A stretch of 64,000 nt of DNA from Rhizobium sp. BK196 (GTDB taxonomy: Bacteria; Pseudomonadota; Alphaproteobacteria; Rhizobiales; Rhizobiaceae): contig NZ_JACHZB010000003.1 in the NCBI RefSeq assembly GCF_014193255.1, forward strand, positions 496,001 to 560,000, written 5' to 3'. Numbering within the stretch: position 1 is the stretch's first letter; each line of letters begins with the position of its first letter. Position numbers and translations under genes: made by a program. The notes under the pieces are model-generated. The model made no database searches. It saw nothing but the letters and a program-made list of their open reading frames with translations, and was not told the origin of the DNA. Positions 46,964-55,632 of this stretch are shown in pieces.

Positions 46964-48367
46964 TCATGCAACATCCTTTGTCACACCCGGCAGGATAAGC
47001 TTGGCTTTCAGCCCGCCCCACTCCCCGCGCGTGAGCTCCAGACGGCCCTGGTACTCGTTGGAAATCTCCGTTACGATCGAGAGGCCGAGGCCGGTACCGG
47101 GCTTGCTCTCGTCCAGCCGACGCCCGCGCTTCAGCGCCTCGCGGATCTGGTCGGGTTCCAGTCCGGGGCCGTCGTCCTCGACGGCAAGTTCCACCCAATG
47201 CTTGCGGGGACTTGCCTCTATTCCCTTCACGTCATCACCGGCTTCGACGGCCGAGAGACGCACCTTGCTCTTGGCAAAACGGGCGGCGTTTTCCAGAAGA
47301 TTGCCGACCGTCTCCTCGAGGTCCTGCTGCTCCATGGCGACGGCCAGATGCGGCGGCTGGACGATCAGCTCGAATTCGGTTTCGACGTTTAGGCGGCGCA
47401 TGACGCGCACCAATCGTTCCAGTGCCGGTTCGGCATCGGTACGCGCAAGCACGGATTCACGCTGGGCGGCAATGCGCGCGCGGTTGAGGTAGGATTGCAC
47501 CTGGCCCTGCATGGCCTCGGCCTGATTGCGCACGAGATCGCCATGCGACCTTTCGAGCACGCGCGCTTCATTGAGCAGCACGGCAATCGGCGTCTTCAGG
47601 GAGTGGGCAAGATTGCCAACCTGCATGCGCGCCCGCTCGACGATGCGGCGATTGCTGTCGATCAGCGCGTTGACCTCGTTGGCAAGCGGCAGGATTTCAC
47701 GGGGGAAATCGCCCTTCAGCTGCTCGCTTTCGCCGGCGCGGATACGCTCAAGGGCTGCGCGGGCCTTATCCAGCGGTCTGAGGCCATAGAGAATGGCGAG
47801 CGCATTGACGATGAGACTGCCGACACCGAAGCCTGCGAGCGCCAGATAGAGCCGGTGAGAGAAGTTGCGGACATCGTCTTCCACGACATCGACATTGCCT
47901 GTCACACGGACGCGGGCGGCACGGCCATCGGTGTCGAGCACGACTTCCGTTTCTGCCACTTGCACGCGGTTACCGGAGGCATCCATCACTTGATAATAGC
48001 GCTCGTAGTTCTTGTCGAAGGGCGCCTCGACGACCGACAGCACGGGGATAGTCGCGGAACCCAACGACGGCGAGACGAGCGGCGCTGTCGTATAGGTGCC
48101 GAGCGGCTCGACCACCCAGTACCACCCTGTCTTCGGCTGGGCGAAGCGCAGGTCGCCGAGCTGGGGACTGCCGGACAGCGCGCCCTGATCGCCGATCGTC
48201 ACGGAATTGATAACGTTGTAGAGCTGCGCACGCAGCAGGTCCTGAAAGCCGCGTTCGGCGCTGCGTCTATAGAGTGTCGAGATCAAAAGGCCGATCACCA
48301 CCAGCGCCACTGTCGACCAGACCGTGGTCAGAAGCAGCACGCGTGCGGTGAGCGACTTAATTCGCAT
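46964..48367 (-). CDS. feuQ: Sensor histidine kinase FeuQ
   Basis: Inner-membrane kinase, 467 aa, with helices at about 9-32 and 173-195 around a periplasmic sensor domain, HAMP, HisKA with His255 in NLAHSLKTPIAVLLNEARVL, and HATPase_c with DDGPGLEPDQI and KPGTGLGLSI. It overlaps feuP by 11 bp. In Sinorhizobium meliloti FeuQ-FeuP is an osmosensory pair controlling cyclic-glucan export (ndvA) and is needed for symbiosis. Its position beside cycHJKL and an feuN-like gene supports the name. Confidence 0.88.
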   Translation of the reverse strand: MRIKSLTARVLLLTTVWSTVALVVIGLLISTLYRRSAERGFQDLLRAQLYNVINSVTIGDQGALSGSPQLGDLRFAQPKTGWYWVVEPLGTYTTAPLVSPSLGSATIPVLSVVEAPFDKNYERYYQVMDASGNRVQVAETEVVLDTDGRAARVRVTGNVDVVEDDVRNFSHRLYLALAGFGVGSLIVNALAILYGLRPLDKARAALERIRAGESEQLKGDFPREILPLANEVNALIDSNRRIVERARMQVGNLAHSLKTPIAVLLNEARVLERSHGDLVRNQAEAMQGQVQSYLNRARIAAQRESVLARTDAEPALERLVRVMRRLNVETEFELIVQPPHLAVAMEQQDLEETVGNLLENAARFAKSKVRLSAVEAGDDVKGIEASPRKHWVELAVEDDGPGLEPDQIREALKRGRRLDESKPGTGLGLSIVTEISNEYQGRLELTRGEWGGLKAKLILPGVTKDVA

Positions 48368-49028
48368 TGGTCGGCGCTTGGATGCGGTAACCGAGCCCGC
48401 GCACCGTTTCGATCAGATCGACACCCATCTTCTTGCGCAGGCGGCCGACGAAGACTTCGATCGTATTGGAATCGCGGTCGAAATCCTGATCGTACATATG
48501 CTCGACGAGCTCCGTGCGAGAAACAACCTCGCCCATGTGATGCATGAGATAGGCAAGCAGCCGGTATTCGTGCGAGGTGAGCTTCAGCGCCACGCCGTTG
48601 ACGATTGCCTTCGAGCTCTTTGTGTCGAGCCGCACCGGGCCGCAGACGATTTCCGAGGAGGCGTGGCCGGCGGCGCGGCGGATGAGCGCGCGGATGCGGG
48701 CGAGCACTTCTTCGACATGGAAGGGCTTGGTCACATAGTCGTCGGCGCCGGCATCGATACCGGCAACCTTGTCGCTCCACCTGTCGCGGGCAGTCAGGAT
48801 CAGAACCGGCATCGTGCGGCCGGCGCCGCGCCATTTTTCGAGCACCGTGACGCCGTCCAATTCGGGCAGGCCAATGTCGAGGATGATGGCGTCATAGGGT
48901 TCGGTATCGCCGAGGAAGTGTCCCTCCTCACCGTCGAACGCCTGATCGACGACGTATCCCGCCTCTTTCAGCGTGTCGCTCAGCTGCCGGTTCAGATTGA
49001 CGTCGTCTTCGACTACCAGAATGCGCAT
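48357..49028 (-). CDS. feuP: Response regulator FeuP
   Basis: OmpR-type regulator, 223 aa. The receiver begins MRILVVEDDVNLN, with acceptor Asp51 (AIILDIGLP). The C-terminal winged helix has LTSHEYRLLAYLMHHMGEV and NTIEVFVGRLRKKM. AAGAAGG precedes the start. Established role in S. meliloti: activates ndvA under low osmolarity; here inferred by synteny. Confidence 0.9.
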   Translation of the reverse strand: MRILVVEDDVNLNRQLSDTLKEAGYVVDQAFDGEEGHFLGDTEPYDAIILDIGLPELDGVTVLEKWRGAGRTMPVLILTARDRWSDKVAGIDAGADDYVTKPFHVEEVLARIRALIRRAAGHASSEIVCGPVRLDTKSSKAIVNGVALKLTSHEYRLLAYLMHHMGEVVSRTELVEHMYDQDFDRDSNTIEVFVGRLRKKMGVDLIETVRGLGYRIQAPTNAN

Positions 49029-49082
49029 CGCTTGGCCTTCTTCCGCTGCAAATCACTGGAACCATGAATAAGCCGATTCCGC

Positions 49083-49331
49083 TTACATCGGAACCTTTAC
49101 CGTCACCTTGCGCGGACGCTGGCCATTACCCTGAACGAGAACGGTTATGATGCAGGTATTGCCAACCGGCTGCACGGAAAGAAGCTGGCCGCCCGTCTCG
49201 TCCACGACCTGCTGGGCTGCGGCGCTGCAATCGCCCGCCACACGCAGGACAAGCGTGTGTGTATCGTCCGGTGAGGGCGCCGAAACCGCCAGGCCGGCGG
49301 CCAATACTGCGACGCTCAGAGGAGAGGCCAT
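49083..49331 (-). CDS. feuN: Small periplasmic regulator FeuN-like
   Basis: 82-aa secreted protein. A signal peptide (MASPLSVAVLAAGLAVSA) is followed by a small domain with paired cysteines in VAGDCSAAAQQ and VGNTCIITVLVQ. It sits 54 bp upstream of feuP on the same strand. FeuN in S. meliloti is a small essential periplasmic protein that restrains FeuQ, encoded in the same place. Assignment rests on size, signal peptide and position rather than on a motif I can verify. Confidence 0.72.
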   Translation of the reverse strand: MASPLSVAVLAAGLAVSAPSPDDTHTLVLRVAGDCSAAAQQVVDETGGQLLSVQPVGNTCIITVLVQGNGQRPRKVTVKVPM

Positions 49332-49617
49332 GTGCTGTGCTTTCAATGTAATGCCAACTTGCCCCAAATATGTACTCACGTGACCTGAATGGCAAATGAA
49401 TGCACGGTAACACAGGGTTTTTAGAACAATTCTCGACTATTGCGCGAAATATATCTGATTTCCGAACGATGGACGGAAAATGCCGTCAACGCCTTCCATT
49501 GCCGCGAAAATCCCACCCTCTGTTAAATCTGCACCGGACTTGTTCGACCGAGCCTTTCACCATTAGGTTGAAACTGCTATCGCTCGGCTACCTTCATTGG
49601 CTGCGTATCCAGAATCA

Positions 49618-50832
49618 ATGCAAAAATCATTTTCGCTCCGTACGGCACAGACGGTTGGTGTGCTCGCCGTCACCCAGCTTATCGGCTGGGGCACCACCTT
49701 CGATATGCTCGGTGTCATGGGCCGGGTGATCGCGCCTTCGCTCGGGCTTCCAAATGAAGCGATCTTTGCCGGGCTGACCATCATGATGGTGGTCAGCGCC
49801 TTCGCCGGTCCCACCACCGGGCGCTGGCTCGGCCGCTACGGCGCAGCCAAGGTGCTGGCCGCGTCGTCGGTCACCTTTGCGACTGGCTTGCTGCTGCTTG
49901 CCGCCACGACCAACATCATCGTCTATGCCATTGCCTGGGTCGTTATCGGGATCGGCGGCGCGCTCGGCCTTTCTGCGCCCTGCTATACCGCCGTTGTCGA
50001 ACGCGAGGGCGTGAACGGCAAGCGCGTCATCGCCATCCTGATGCTGTTTACGGGTCTTTCGGCGACCATCTTCTGGCCGATCCTGACGCTGCTCAATGAA
50101 AGTTTCGGCTGGCGCATCACTTTTGTCGTCAGTGCCGGCCTGCAATTCTTCGTCTGCCTGCCGCTGCACCTCTTCGGTCTGCCGAAACCGGTGGCCAGCC
50201 ATACGCAGGGGGCTGCCGCCGAAACGCCGCCAGTGGCGCTATCGCCGGCCGACCGCCGTAAGGCCTTTCTGCTGATTGCCGTCTCCACCACGCTCTGCAC
50301 CTTCATCACCTTCGGCGTTTCACCATCGCTGCTCGAAATCTTCCGTCAGACCGGCGCATCGCCAGCGCTTGCGCTGCAGCTCGGTTCGGCCCGCGGCGTT
50401 ATCGGCATTTCGGCGCGCGCACTCGACATGCTGCTCGGCAGGCGCGGCAATCCGATCCTGACATCGATTATGGGCGTCAGCCTGATGCTGTTCAGCTTCC
50501 TGATGCTCTTCCTCGTTTCGCCGTCGATGCCGTTGCTCATCACCTTCGTGCTGCTCTATGGTTTCGGCTCCGGGGTGCTGGCGGTTGCCCGGGCGCTGCT
50601 GCCGCTCGCCCTCTTTTCGGCCAAGGAATATGGGCTGCAGGCTGCCCGCCTGTCGATGCCGCAGAACCTCGCCAATGCCATCGCACCCGTCATCTTCACC
50701 GCCATCCTCGACCGTGCCGGCGCCGGCCCGACGATCATCACCTGCGCAGTGCTTGCGGCCATTGCAATGGTTTTCGTACTGATGCTGATGGCGCTGGTGC
50801 GCGGCGCAAGGCCGAGCGTGCAGCCAGCCTGA
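49618..50832 (+). CDS. MFS transporter
   Basis: Twelve-helix major facilitator, 404 aa. LIGWGTTFDMLGVMGRVIAP begins the first helices, GRWLGRYGAAKVL is the helix 2-3 loop, and GFGSGVLAVARALLPLALF is in the second half. ATG at 49618 is preferred over an upstream TTG. Similar proteins in rhizobia are annotated as OFA- or YbfB-like transporters of unknown substrate. It is a single-gene unit. Confidence 0.85.
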   Translation: MQKSFSLRTAQTVGVLAVTQLIGWGTTFDMLGVMGRVIAPSLGLPNEAIFAGLTIMMVVSAFAGPTTGRWLGRYGAAKVLAASSVTFATGLLLLAATTNIIVYAIAWVVIGIGGALGLSAPCYTAVVEREGVNGKRVIAILMLFTGLSATIFWPILTLLNESFGWRITFVVSAGLQFFVCLPLHLFGLPKPVASHTQGAAAETPPVALSPADRRKAFLLIAVSTTLCTFITFGVSPSLLEIFRQTGASPALALQLGSARGVIGISARALDMLLGRRGNPILTSIMGVSLMLFSFLMLFLVSPSMPLLITFVLLYGFGSGVLAVARALLPLALFSAKEYGLQAARLSMPQNLANAIAPVIFTAILDRAGAGPTIITCAVLAAIAMVFVLMLMALVRGARPSVQPA

Positions 50833-51306
50833 ACGGGAGCGGACCGAGCGCTGCCAGTCCGTTAAACTTTTGAATCATTTGCAGCTTTTTTCTAAAGGGC
50901 TGCTTCCGGTCCTTCACAGATAGATTCATCTGGTACCGGCGTCGTTTCCAGGCTTTTCGGTATCTATTTGAACCTGAATAAGAATTTTCAAACTGAGCCT
51001 TTAATGCCGTGTTTTTGTGGCTAAGTCATTGATCCTGAATAAGTGTTTCACTTATCCTCAAATCTTCGCGTAAAGAATTTCGAAAACAGAAAGCGACTTT
51101 GCCGAGCTCGAATTATTTGAGATTTTTGTCGCCAGGTGAAACACTTATTCAGGATCAATGAGTTAGCGAGGCACTGGTGGCGCGCCACCGGCTATGGCGG
51201 ACCGCCTCGCTGCTGTGCCATACCAGCCGCCAGCCGCATCACCGGACGCTCACCCCTCCAGCCGGCCCTGTTGAAAACTTGTCGCTGCAAGCAATTTGGC
51301 GCGCGA
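50833..51306. other. Non-coding spacer with palindromic element
   Basis: 474 bp between the MFS gene and the LysR gene, AT-richer than its surroundings over 50860-51130. It holds the inverted-repeat element at 51021-51166 and a diverged third copy of its arm, with the shared core CCTGAATAAG, at 50974-50983. Frames crossing 51177-51482 show no coding features. Confidence 0.6.
51021..51166. repeat. 146-bp MITE-like inverted-repeat element
   Basis: Terminal arms 51021-51051 and 51136-51166 are 31-bp inverted copies with one mismatch; 25 bp (51027-51051 / 51136-51160) are perfect. CTCAAAT / ATTTGAG (51057, 51116) continues the symmetry inward. No coding capacity and no clear target-site duplication. 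Confidence 0.75.
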
Positions 51307-52287
51307 TCAATCTTCCGGGTGTATCGGCAGGGGACCGGGTAACGATGGGACTGAACGCCGCTCCAGCGCAGCGAGGACGGCGGCAATCTGATCCCGGATC
51401 CAGGCACTTCCCGGATCGCGGTCGAAGCGGCGAAGCCAATACATGGTCACGTCCATTTTCGGCGAATCCATCGGTGGCATGAAGACGTCGATCCTGAGCC
51501 GGTCGGTCAACATGCCGGCGAAGTGAACCGGAATGCTTCCAAGCATTTCGCTCGCTTCCACAGCAAGGGCGACCGCCTGGAAATGCGGCACCGTGATCAT
51601 AACACGTCGAGACAGGCCAAGGCGCGCGAGTGCTGGATCGATCGTGCCGACATTGCTGCCATCGGCTGAGCGCAGAACGTGAGGGAGGTCGCAAAAGACA
51701 TCAACCGGTATTGCGTCTCCTGGACGAATACCGCGACGGGCGAGATGCGAGTGCCCCCGTTTTGCGATGCATACCAGCCAAGATCGGAGGACCTTGCGGC
51801 TCCCGACCCAATCGGGTGGTTCGAGCGATCGATCGATAACGATGTCCGCTCTTCCATCACGCAGCATTTCGAAAACCTCAGATGAGGGATGATCTATCAT
51901 CTGGAGAGTGATGGAGGGTGCCGCTTCGGCAACACGGGCAGCAAGGGGTGGCATCAGCAGCGTGGAGAAATAATCCGAACCAACCAACATGAACGACCGG
52001 GTCGACGTGGCGGGATCAAAAGCAATGGTCGTCACCAATGCCGCTTCCATTCCTGCCAGTGCTTGCCGGATGGGTTCGCTCAGCTCGAACGCGCGGGCGG
52101 TTGGCTTCATCTGATTGCCCTCGCGCACGAACAATTCGTCATCCAACAGGGCGCGCAGTCTTCCGAGCGCCGAGCTCACGGCCGGCTGGGACAAGCCGAC
52201 ACGCTCGCCGGCTCTCACTGTCGAAAGTTCGGCCATCATGGCGTCGAATACACGCAGCAGGTTTAGATCGAGGGCGGCGAAATTCAC
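51307..52287 (-). CDS. LysR family transcriptional regulator
   Basis: 326-aa LysR protein of the NodD/SyrM-like branch. FAALDLNLLRVFDAMMAELS and RVGLSQPAVSSALGRLRALL form the HTH; FVREGNQMKPTARA follows. The effector domain (about 95-300) has FMLVGSDYFSTLLMPPL. GTG at 52287 gives the expected N-terminus; the longer ATG frame adds Cys-rich residues unlike the family. Divergent from a cupin gene, its likely target. Confidence 0.88.
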   Translation of the reverse strand: MNFAALDLNLLRVFDAMMAELSTVRAGERVGLSQPAVSSALGRLRALLDDELFVREGNQMKPTARAFELSEPIRQALAGMEAALVTTIAFDPATSTRSFMLVGSDYFSTLLMPPLAARVAEAAPSITLQMIDHPSSEVFEMLRDGRADIVIDRSLEPPDWVGSRKVLRSWLVCIAKRGHSHLARRGIRPGDAIPVDVFCDLPHVLRSADGSNVGTIDPALARLGLSRRVMITVPHFQAVALAVEASEMLGSIPVHFAGMLTDRLRIDVFMPPMDSPKMDVTMYWLRRFDRDPGSAWIRDQIAAVLAALERRSVPSLPGPLPIHPED

Positions 52288-52307
52288 GGGATCAATATCC
52301 CCTATAT

Positions 52308-52349
52308 GATCATTAGATTTCCTTAGGGCGACGCCCTGGGATAATGATC
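52308..52349. promoter_or_regulatory. Nested palindrome in the LysR/cupin promoter
   Basis: GATCATTA (52308-52315) pairs with TAATGATC (52342-52349), and AGGGC - GAC - GCCCT lies inside (52325-52337). It is placed between the divergent LysR and cupin genes, so it is a good LysR operator candidate. Confidence 0.45.
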
Positions 52350-52397
52350 GACAGCAGCACAGAATTCTAGTCAATAACCCTTTGGAGGGAAATGACG

Positions 52398-52859
52398 ATG
52401 AGCGTCGCTGCGGAAAACATACGCACTGTTACTTGGATGGGCACAACTTACACCATCAATGTCGGAAGGTTCGAAAGCGGCGGAATCGTCGGAGTTTTTG
52501 AAAGTACCGTGCCTGCAGGCGGCGGGCCGCCTGTCCACATTCATCACAATGAGGACGAAGTGATCCATGTGATCGAGGGCGACTATGAATTTTGGATGAA
52601 TGGCGAAGTCATCCTGGTACGTCCCGGCAACTCTATCTTCCTGCCCCGCGGTGTCGCACATACTTTTCGGGTCGCCAGCACCTCTCCGGGACGTAACCTG
52701 ACAATCTTGACACCCGGCGGCATGGAGGAATTCTTCGTCGAGGCGGCTGCACAGGCCCCACGGCTACCCGAGCACATGGATCGGTTACTGCAACTGAGCG
52801 ACCGATATGGCATCGAATTTCGCGGGCCGGCGAACTGGGTAGTCGACCAGGCGCATTGA
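52398..52859 (+). CDS. Cupin domain protein
   Basis: Single-domain cupin, 153 aa. Motif 1 is PPVHIHHNEDEVIHVIEGD with metal ligands His, His and Glu; motif 2 is PGNSIFLPRGVAHTFR with the fourth His. ATG at 52398 has GGAGG at 9 nt; the ATG at 52392 is too close. Could be a dioxygenase, isomerase or binding protein. Divergent from a LysR gene that probably controls it. Confidence 0.88.
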   Translation: MSVAAENIRTVTWMGTTYTINVGRFESGGIVGVFESTVPAGGGPPVHIHHNEDEVIHVIEGDYEFWMNGEVILVRPGNSIFLPRGVAHTFRVASTSPGRNLTILTPGGMEEFFVEAAAQAPRLPEHMDRLLQLSDRYGIEFRGPANWVVDQAH

Positions 52860-52929
52860 GAACAGCATTGAGCTACAGCTGATTGAGGCAGTAATTGCTA
52901 CGGATGAATGGCGGGCACAATAGCCATCG

Positions 52930-53250
52930 TCAGTCCTGCAGGGGCTTGGTGACTGCCTGTTCGCTGTCGAAATCGGCGGCGATCCTGGTATCGCGGAGCG
53001 GCTTCACCGTGCGAGTGGAAAGGTCATAATCGGGATGCGCCTTGTAGGCGGCGAGCGCTTCTTCGCTTTCGAATTCTCCGTAGACGACAAAATCGATCGC
53101 ATTGCCCCACTGGTCCACCTTGACGTTTTCGCCGATTTCCAACTTCAGCGCGTGCGGTATGCCCGTCAGTATCGAGAGCCCCTTGCGCACCGCATCGCGG
53201 TTTTCTTCCGGCACGGTGAAGAAGACGATATGGCGGATCACGCGGGACAC
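52930..53250 (-). CDS. Dabb (stress-responsive A/B barrel) domain protein
   Basis: 106-aa ferredoxin-like-fold protein. IRHIVFFTVPEENRDAVRKG opens the domain and GEFESEEALAAYKAHPDY is the usual Dabb ending. Such proteins form dimeric barrels; function unknown. It is a single gene on its strand. Confidence 0.85.
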   Translation of the reverse strand: MSRVIRHIVFFTVPEENRDAVRKGLSILTGIPHALKLEIGENVKVDQWGNAIDFVVYGEFESEEALAAYKAHPDYDLSTRTVKPLRDTRIAADFDSEQAVTKPLQD

Positions 53251-53361
53251 TCCTGTGGCAGTTCTCTGGATTGAGCTTTACAAGCCTGAACCGGGCGATA
53301 ACACGCGCCGCCCGGGCCATCAACCGGGCCACAATGCCGCGGTCAAGCCTATGCCCTACGT

Positions 53362-53991
53362 TCAAAGAGCTGGATGGGGGCGGATCGCCGCGAGGAAAGC
53401 CCGTCCATATTCGGCAAGCTTTTCCGCCCTGTCGGTGCCGTTGACGATGCGGCGGGCATTGACCCAGTCTTCCCGCTCTTCATTAAGGTGATCACAAAGC
53501 CGATGACCGGTGAAGCTGCCGCGCAGCATGCCCTCGATCAGGATCGCCACGGCCGGCGCCATTTCCATGGCACGATCGGGCTCAGCGACGAGATCGATGC
53601 CGGTCACGTCGCTCATCGCCTCGTAGTTTCGCTTATGGGTAAGCTGCACCAGCCCGCGGCCGAGCCAGCACTTGCCGTCCTCGTCCGCTCGCCAGTAAGG
53701 CGACTTCACCCAGGAGAGCCGGCCGGACGCGAAGGCGGTTTCGAGGATCTCGACGGCACGCGAATCGCTCGTTGCCAATGTCTCGCGCACAGGCTGCATC
53801 GTGAAAGCGGTCTCATGAAAGGCGGTGGCCAATATATAGGCCAGCCAGCGCCGATCAGCACTGGTCAAATTCGCGTCCCAGTAGTCGAGGATCGCATTCA
53901 TGCCTTCGATCTGGGCCGGCGCGAGACTGCCCTTGAACAGCGCATGCTGCACCATGTCGAAGAAGAATTGCCGATCGAGTGAGGCAGTCAT
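53362..53991 (-). CDS. GH19-like chitinase/endolysin domain protein
   Basis: 209-aa lysozyme-superfamily protein resembling glycoside hydrolase 19/COG3179. The catalytic region is LAYILATAFHETAFTMQP with the expected Glu, and GRGLVQLTHKRNYEAMS plus NARRIVNGTDRAEKLAEYGR are family motifs. No signal peptide is visible. Phages use this fold as endolysin, but no other phage gene is near. It may cut peptidoglycan or chitin; which is open. Confidence 0.82.
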   Translation of the reverse strand: MTASLDRQFFFDMVQHALFKGSLAPAQIEGMNAILDYWDANLTSADRRWLAYILATAFHETAFTMQPVRETLATSDSRAVEILETAFASGRLSWVKSPYWRADEDGKCWLGRGLVQLTHKRNYEAMSDVTGIDLVAEPDRAMEMAPAVAILIEGMLRGSFTGHRLCDHLNEEREDWVNARRIVNGTDRAEKLAEYGRAFLAAIRPHPAL

Positions 53992-54148
53992 GATACGCTT
54001 CTCTAAGGTCCGCTGTGGTTAATGCCGGCTTAATCGATTGAAATTTTTTTAATCGTTTCAAGTGTGACCGAGGTCGATTTACACGCAGTTTTTGTTGTGC
54101 AATGCATCAATCCGTAAGCACACCCTTGCTGAGGAACAGAGGTATACG

Positions 54149-54283
54149 ATGCAGACCACCGCAGAAACTCCGACCAAGATCCCCCAGCACGTCGTCGACC
54201 AGATGGAAAGCGAGTGGCGCCAGGTACGCACGCAGCGCGAGAATCCGCGCCCGGTCCGCCTGCCCTCCCAGAACGACGCTTGA
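54149..54283 (+). CDS. Small hypothetical protein (44 aa)
   Basis: Starts MQTTAETPTKIPQHVVDQM and is polar and basic, without signal or membrane helix. AGAGG lies 6 nt before the ATG. A hairpin GGGTGAGG / CCTCACCC (54297-54324) follows 13 bp after the stop. No family recognised; small conserved rhizobial proteins of this kind exist. Confidence 0.5.
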   Translation: MQTTAETPTKIPQHVVDQMESEWRQVRTQRENPRPVRLPSQNDA

Positions 54284-54377
54284 ACACAATCATGACGGGT
54301 GAGGACGTCCTGGACCCCTCACCCGCTGCTCCCCGCGTTGCCGGCACTCGTGCTCCTGCCATCGCAGCGGCCACGAC

Positions 54378-54944
54378 TTATCCCCCACGCTTCGTCGCAG
54401 CCAGCCTGTCAGCCAGCCGGTCCAGGGTTCTGCGGAACATTTCCTTGTCATCCAGCGCCCGCGAGAGCACCAGCGCGCCCTGAATGCCGGATACCGCCTC
54501 TTCGGCCGCGGCGAGTGCGTCATCCTCGGCGCAGCCGGCGCGGACCAGCGCCTGGCGCAGCGCCTCGATCCAGCGGACGAAATAATCCCTGATGACCGGC
54601 GAGAAGCGCTGGCGCGTTTCGTCCAGAGCAAAGGCTCCGACGAGGCAGACACGGCTGCCGGAGCGGAAATAGTCCATCACATTCGCCCACATCGCATCGA
54701 TCGCCGCCCTGGGATCGTCATGGCGCAATGGCTCGTAGATAGCGCGTTCGAACCAGCCGTCGACATCGGCAAGGACGGCGGCCGCCATCTCCTCTTTCCC
54801 GCCGGGGAAGAAGTGATAGAGACTGCCCTTGCCGATGCCGGTGCGCTCGGTGATGCGGCTCAATGTCGTGCCCTCGTAGCCGAGCTCGCGGAAGATTTCG
54901 GCCAGCAGCGGCACGACATCGGCACGTTCATAAACGGTCTTCAC
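54378..54944 (-). CDS. TetR/AcrR family transcriptional regulator
   Basis: 188-aa repressor. The HTH is FRELGYEGTTLSRITERTGI then GKGSLYHFFPGGKEEMAAAV, and the C-terminal half (CLVGAFALDETRQRFSP) is like the LmrA/YxaF group. It lies 21 bp after the DUF1348 gene on the same strand, so both are probably one operon controlled from the palindrome at 55467. Confidence 0.92.
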   Translation of the reverse strand: MKTVYERADVVPLLAEIFRELGYEGTTLSRITERTGIGKGSLYHFFPGGKEEMAAAVLADVDGWFERAIYEPLRHDDPRAAIDAMWANVMDYFRSGSRVCLVGAFALDETRQRFSPVIRDYFVRWIEALRQALVRAGCAEDDALAAAEEAVSGIQGALVLSRALDDKEMFRRTLDRLADRLAATKRGG

Positions 54945-54965
54945 ACGTCACCTTACCTTCGCGCC

Positions 54966-55427
54966 TCAAAGGCCGAGGTCGGAAAGGCCCGGATGATTAT
55001 CGGGCCGCCGGCCGAGCGGCCAGTGGAACTTGCGATCCGATTCCTTGATCGGCAGATCGTTGATGCAGGCGAAACGGCGCTGCATCAAGCCCTCTGCATC
55101 GAATTCCCAGTTCTCATTGCCATAGGAGCGGAACCAGTTCCCGCTGTCATCATGCCATTCATAGGCAAATCGCACCGCGATGCGGTTTTCAGTGAAGGCC
55201 CAGAGCTCCTTGATCAGCCGGTAATCCAGCTCCTTCGCCCACTTGCGGGTCAGAAAAGCGACAATCTCGGTGCGGCCGGTGACGAATTCGGCGCGGTTCC
55301 GCCACTGGCTGTCTGGCGTGTAGACGAGCGAGACGCGCTGCGGATCGCGGCTGTTCCAGCCGTCTTCGGCAAGGCGGACCTTCTGGGTTGCGGTTTCATG
55401 GGTAAAGGGGGGAAGCGGTGCAGGCAT
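54966..55427 (-). CDS. DUF1348/NTF2-like protein
   Basis: 153-aa protein of the SnoaL/NTF2-like fold. [39 protein letters not shown] and [20 protein letters not shown] are typical of DUF1348. First gene of a two-gene unit with a TetR regulator. Members are often in TetR-controlled stress loci; catalytic role unknown. Confidence 0.9.
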   Translation of the reverse strand: MPAPLPPFTHETATQKVRLAEDGWNSRDPQRVSLVYTPDSQWRNRAEFVTGRTEIVAFLTRKWAKELDYRLIKELWAFTENRIAVRFAYEWHDDSGNWFRSYGNENWEFDAEGLMQRRFACINDLPIKESDRKFHWPLGRRPDNHPGLSDLGL

Positions 55428-55466
55428 GTCTTGTCTCCTTTGTTTAATTGTACCTTTCGTTTTGTA

Positions 55467-55484
55467 TTGTACCGATCAGTACAA
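55467..55484. promoter_or_regulatory. TetR-type operator
   Basis: 18-bp palindrome TTGTACCGATCAGTACAA, symmetric except at one base pair, 40 bp upstream of the DUF1348 start. A further half-site TTGTACC is at 55448. This fits autoregulation by the co-transcribed TetR protein. Confidence 0.7.
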
Positions 55485-55550
55485 CTGGCGCAAGCGGTTT
55501 CGGCGGATGCCGTCTGCGACATGATGACTTGAGGGCGGCATGCGTACAGC

Positions 55551-55581
55551 AAAAAAGGCCGTTCGAGGAGTTCGAACGGCC
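55551..55581 (-). terminator. Rho-independent terminator of the DUF983 gene
   Basis: On the minus strand GGCCGTTCGA - N5 - TCGAACGGCC is followed by six U, 50 bp after the DUF983 stop. Confidence 0.9.
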
Positions 55582-55632
55582 CTGGCACTCTCACATCAAG
55601 CGCTTTTCAGAGCGCGGCACTTCCAATGGACG

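Noticed and set aside
51177..51482. 101-codon forward frame before and into the LysR gene
   Set aside because: Half of it is antisense to LysR; the other half has no ribosome site or conserved residues.
53362..53991. Prophage or integrative element around the endolysin-like gene
   Set aside because: No integrase, tRNA, attachment repeat or other phage gene is present in the surrounding 10 kb.
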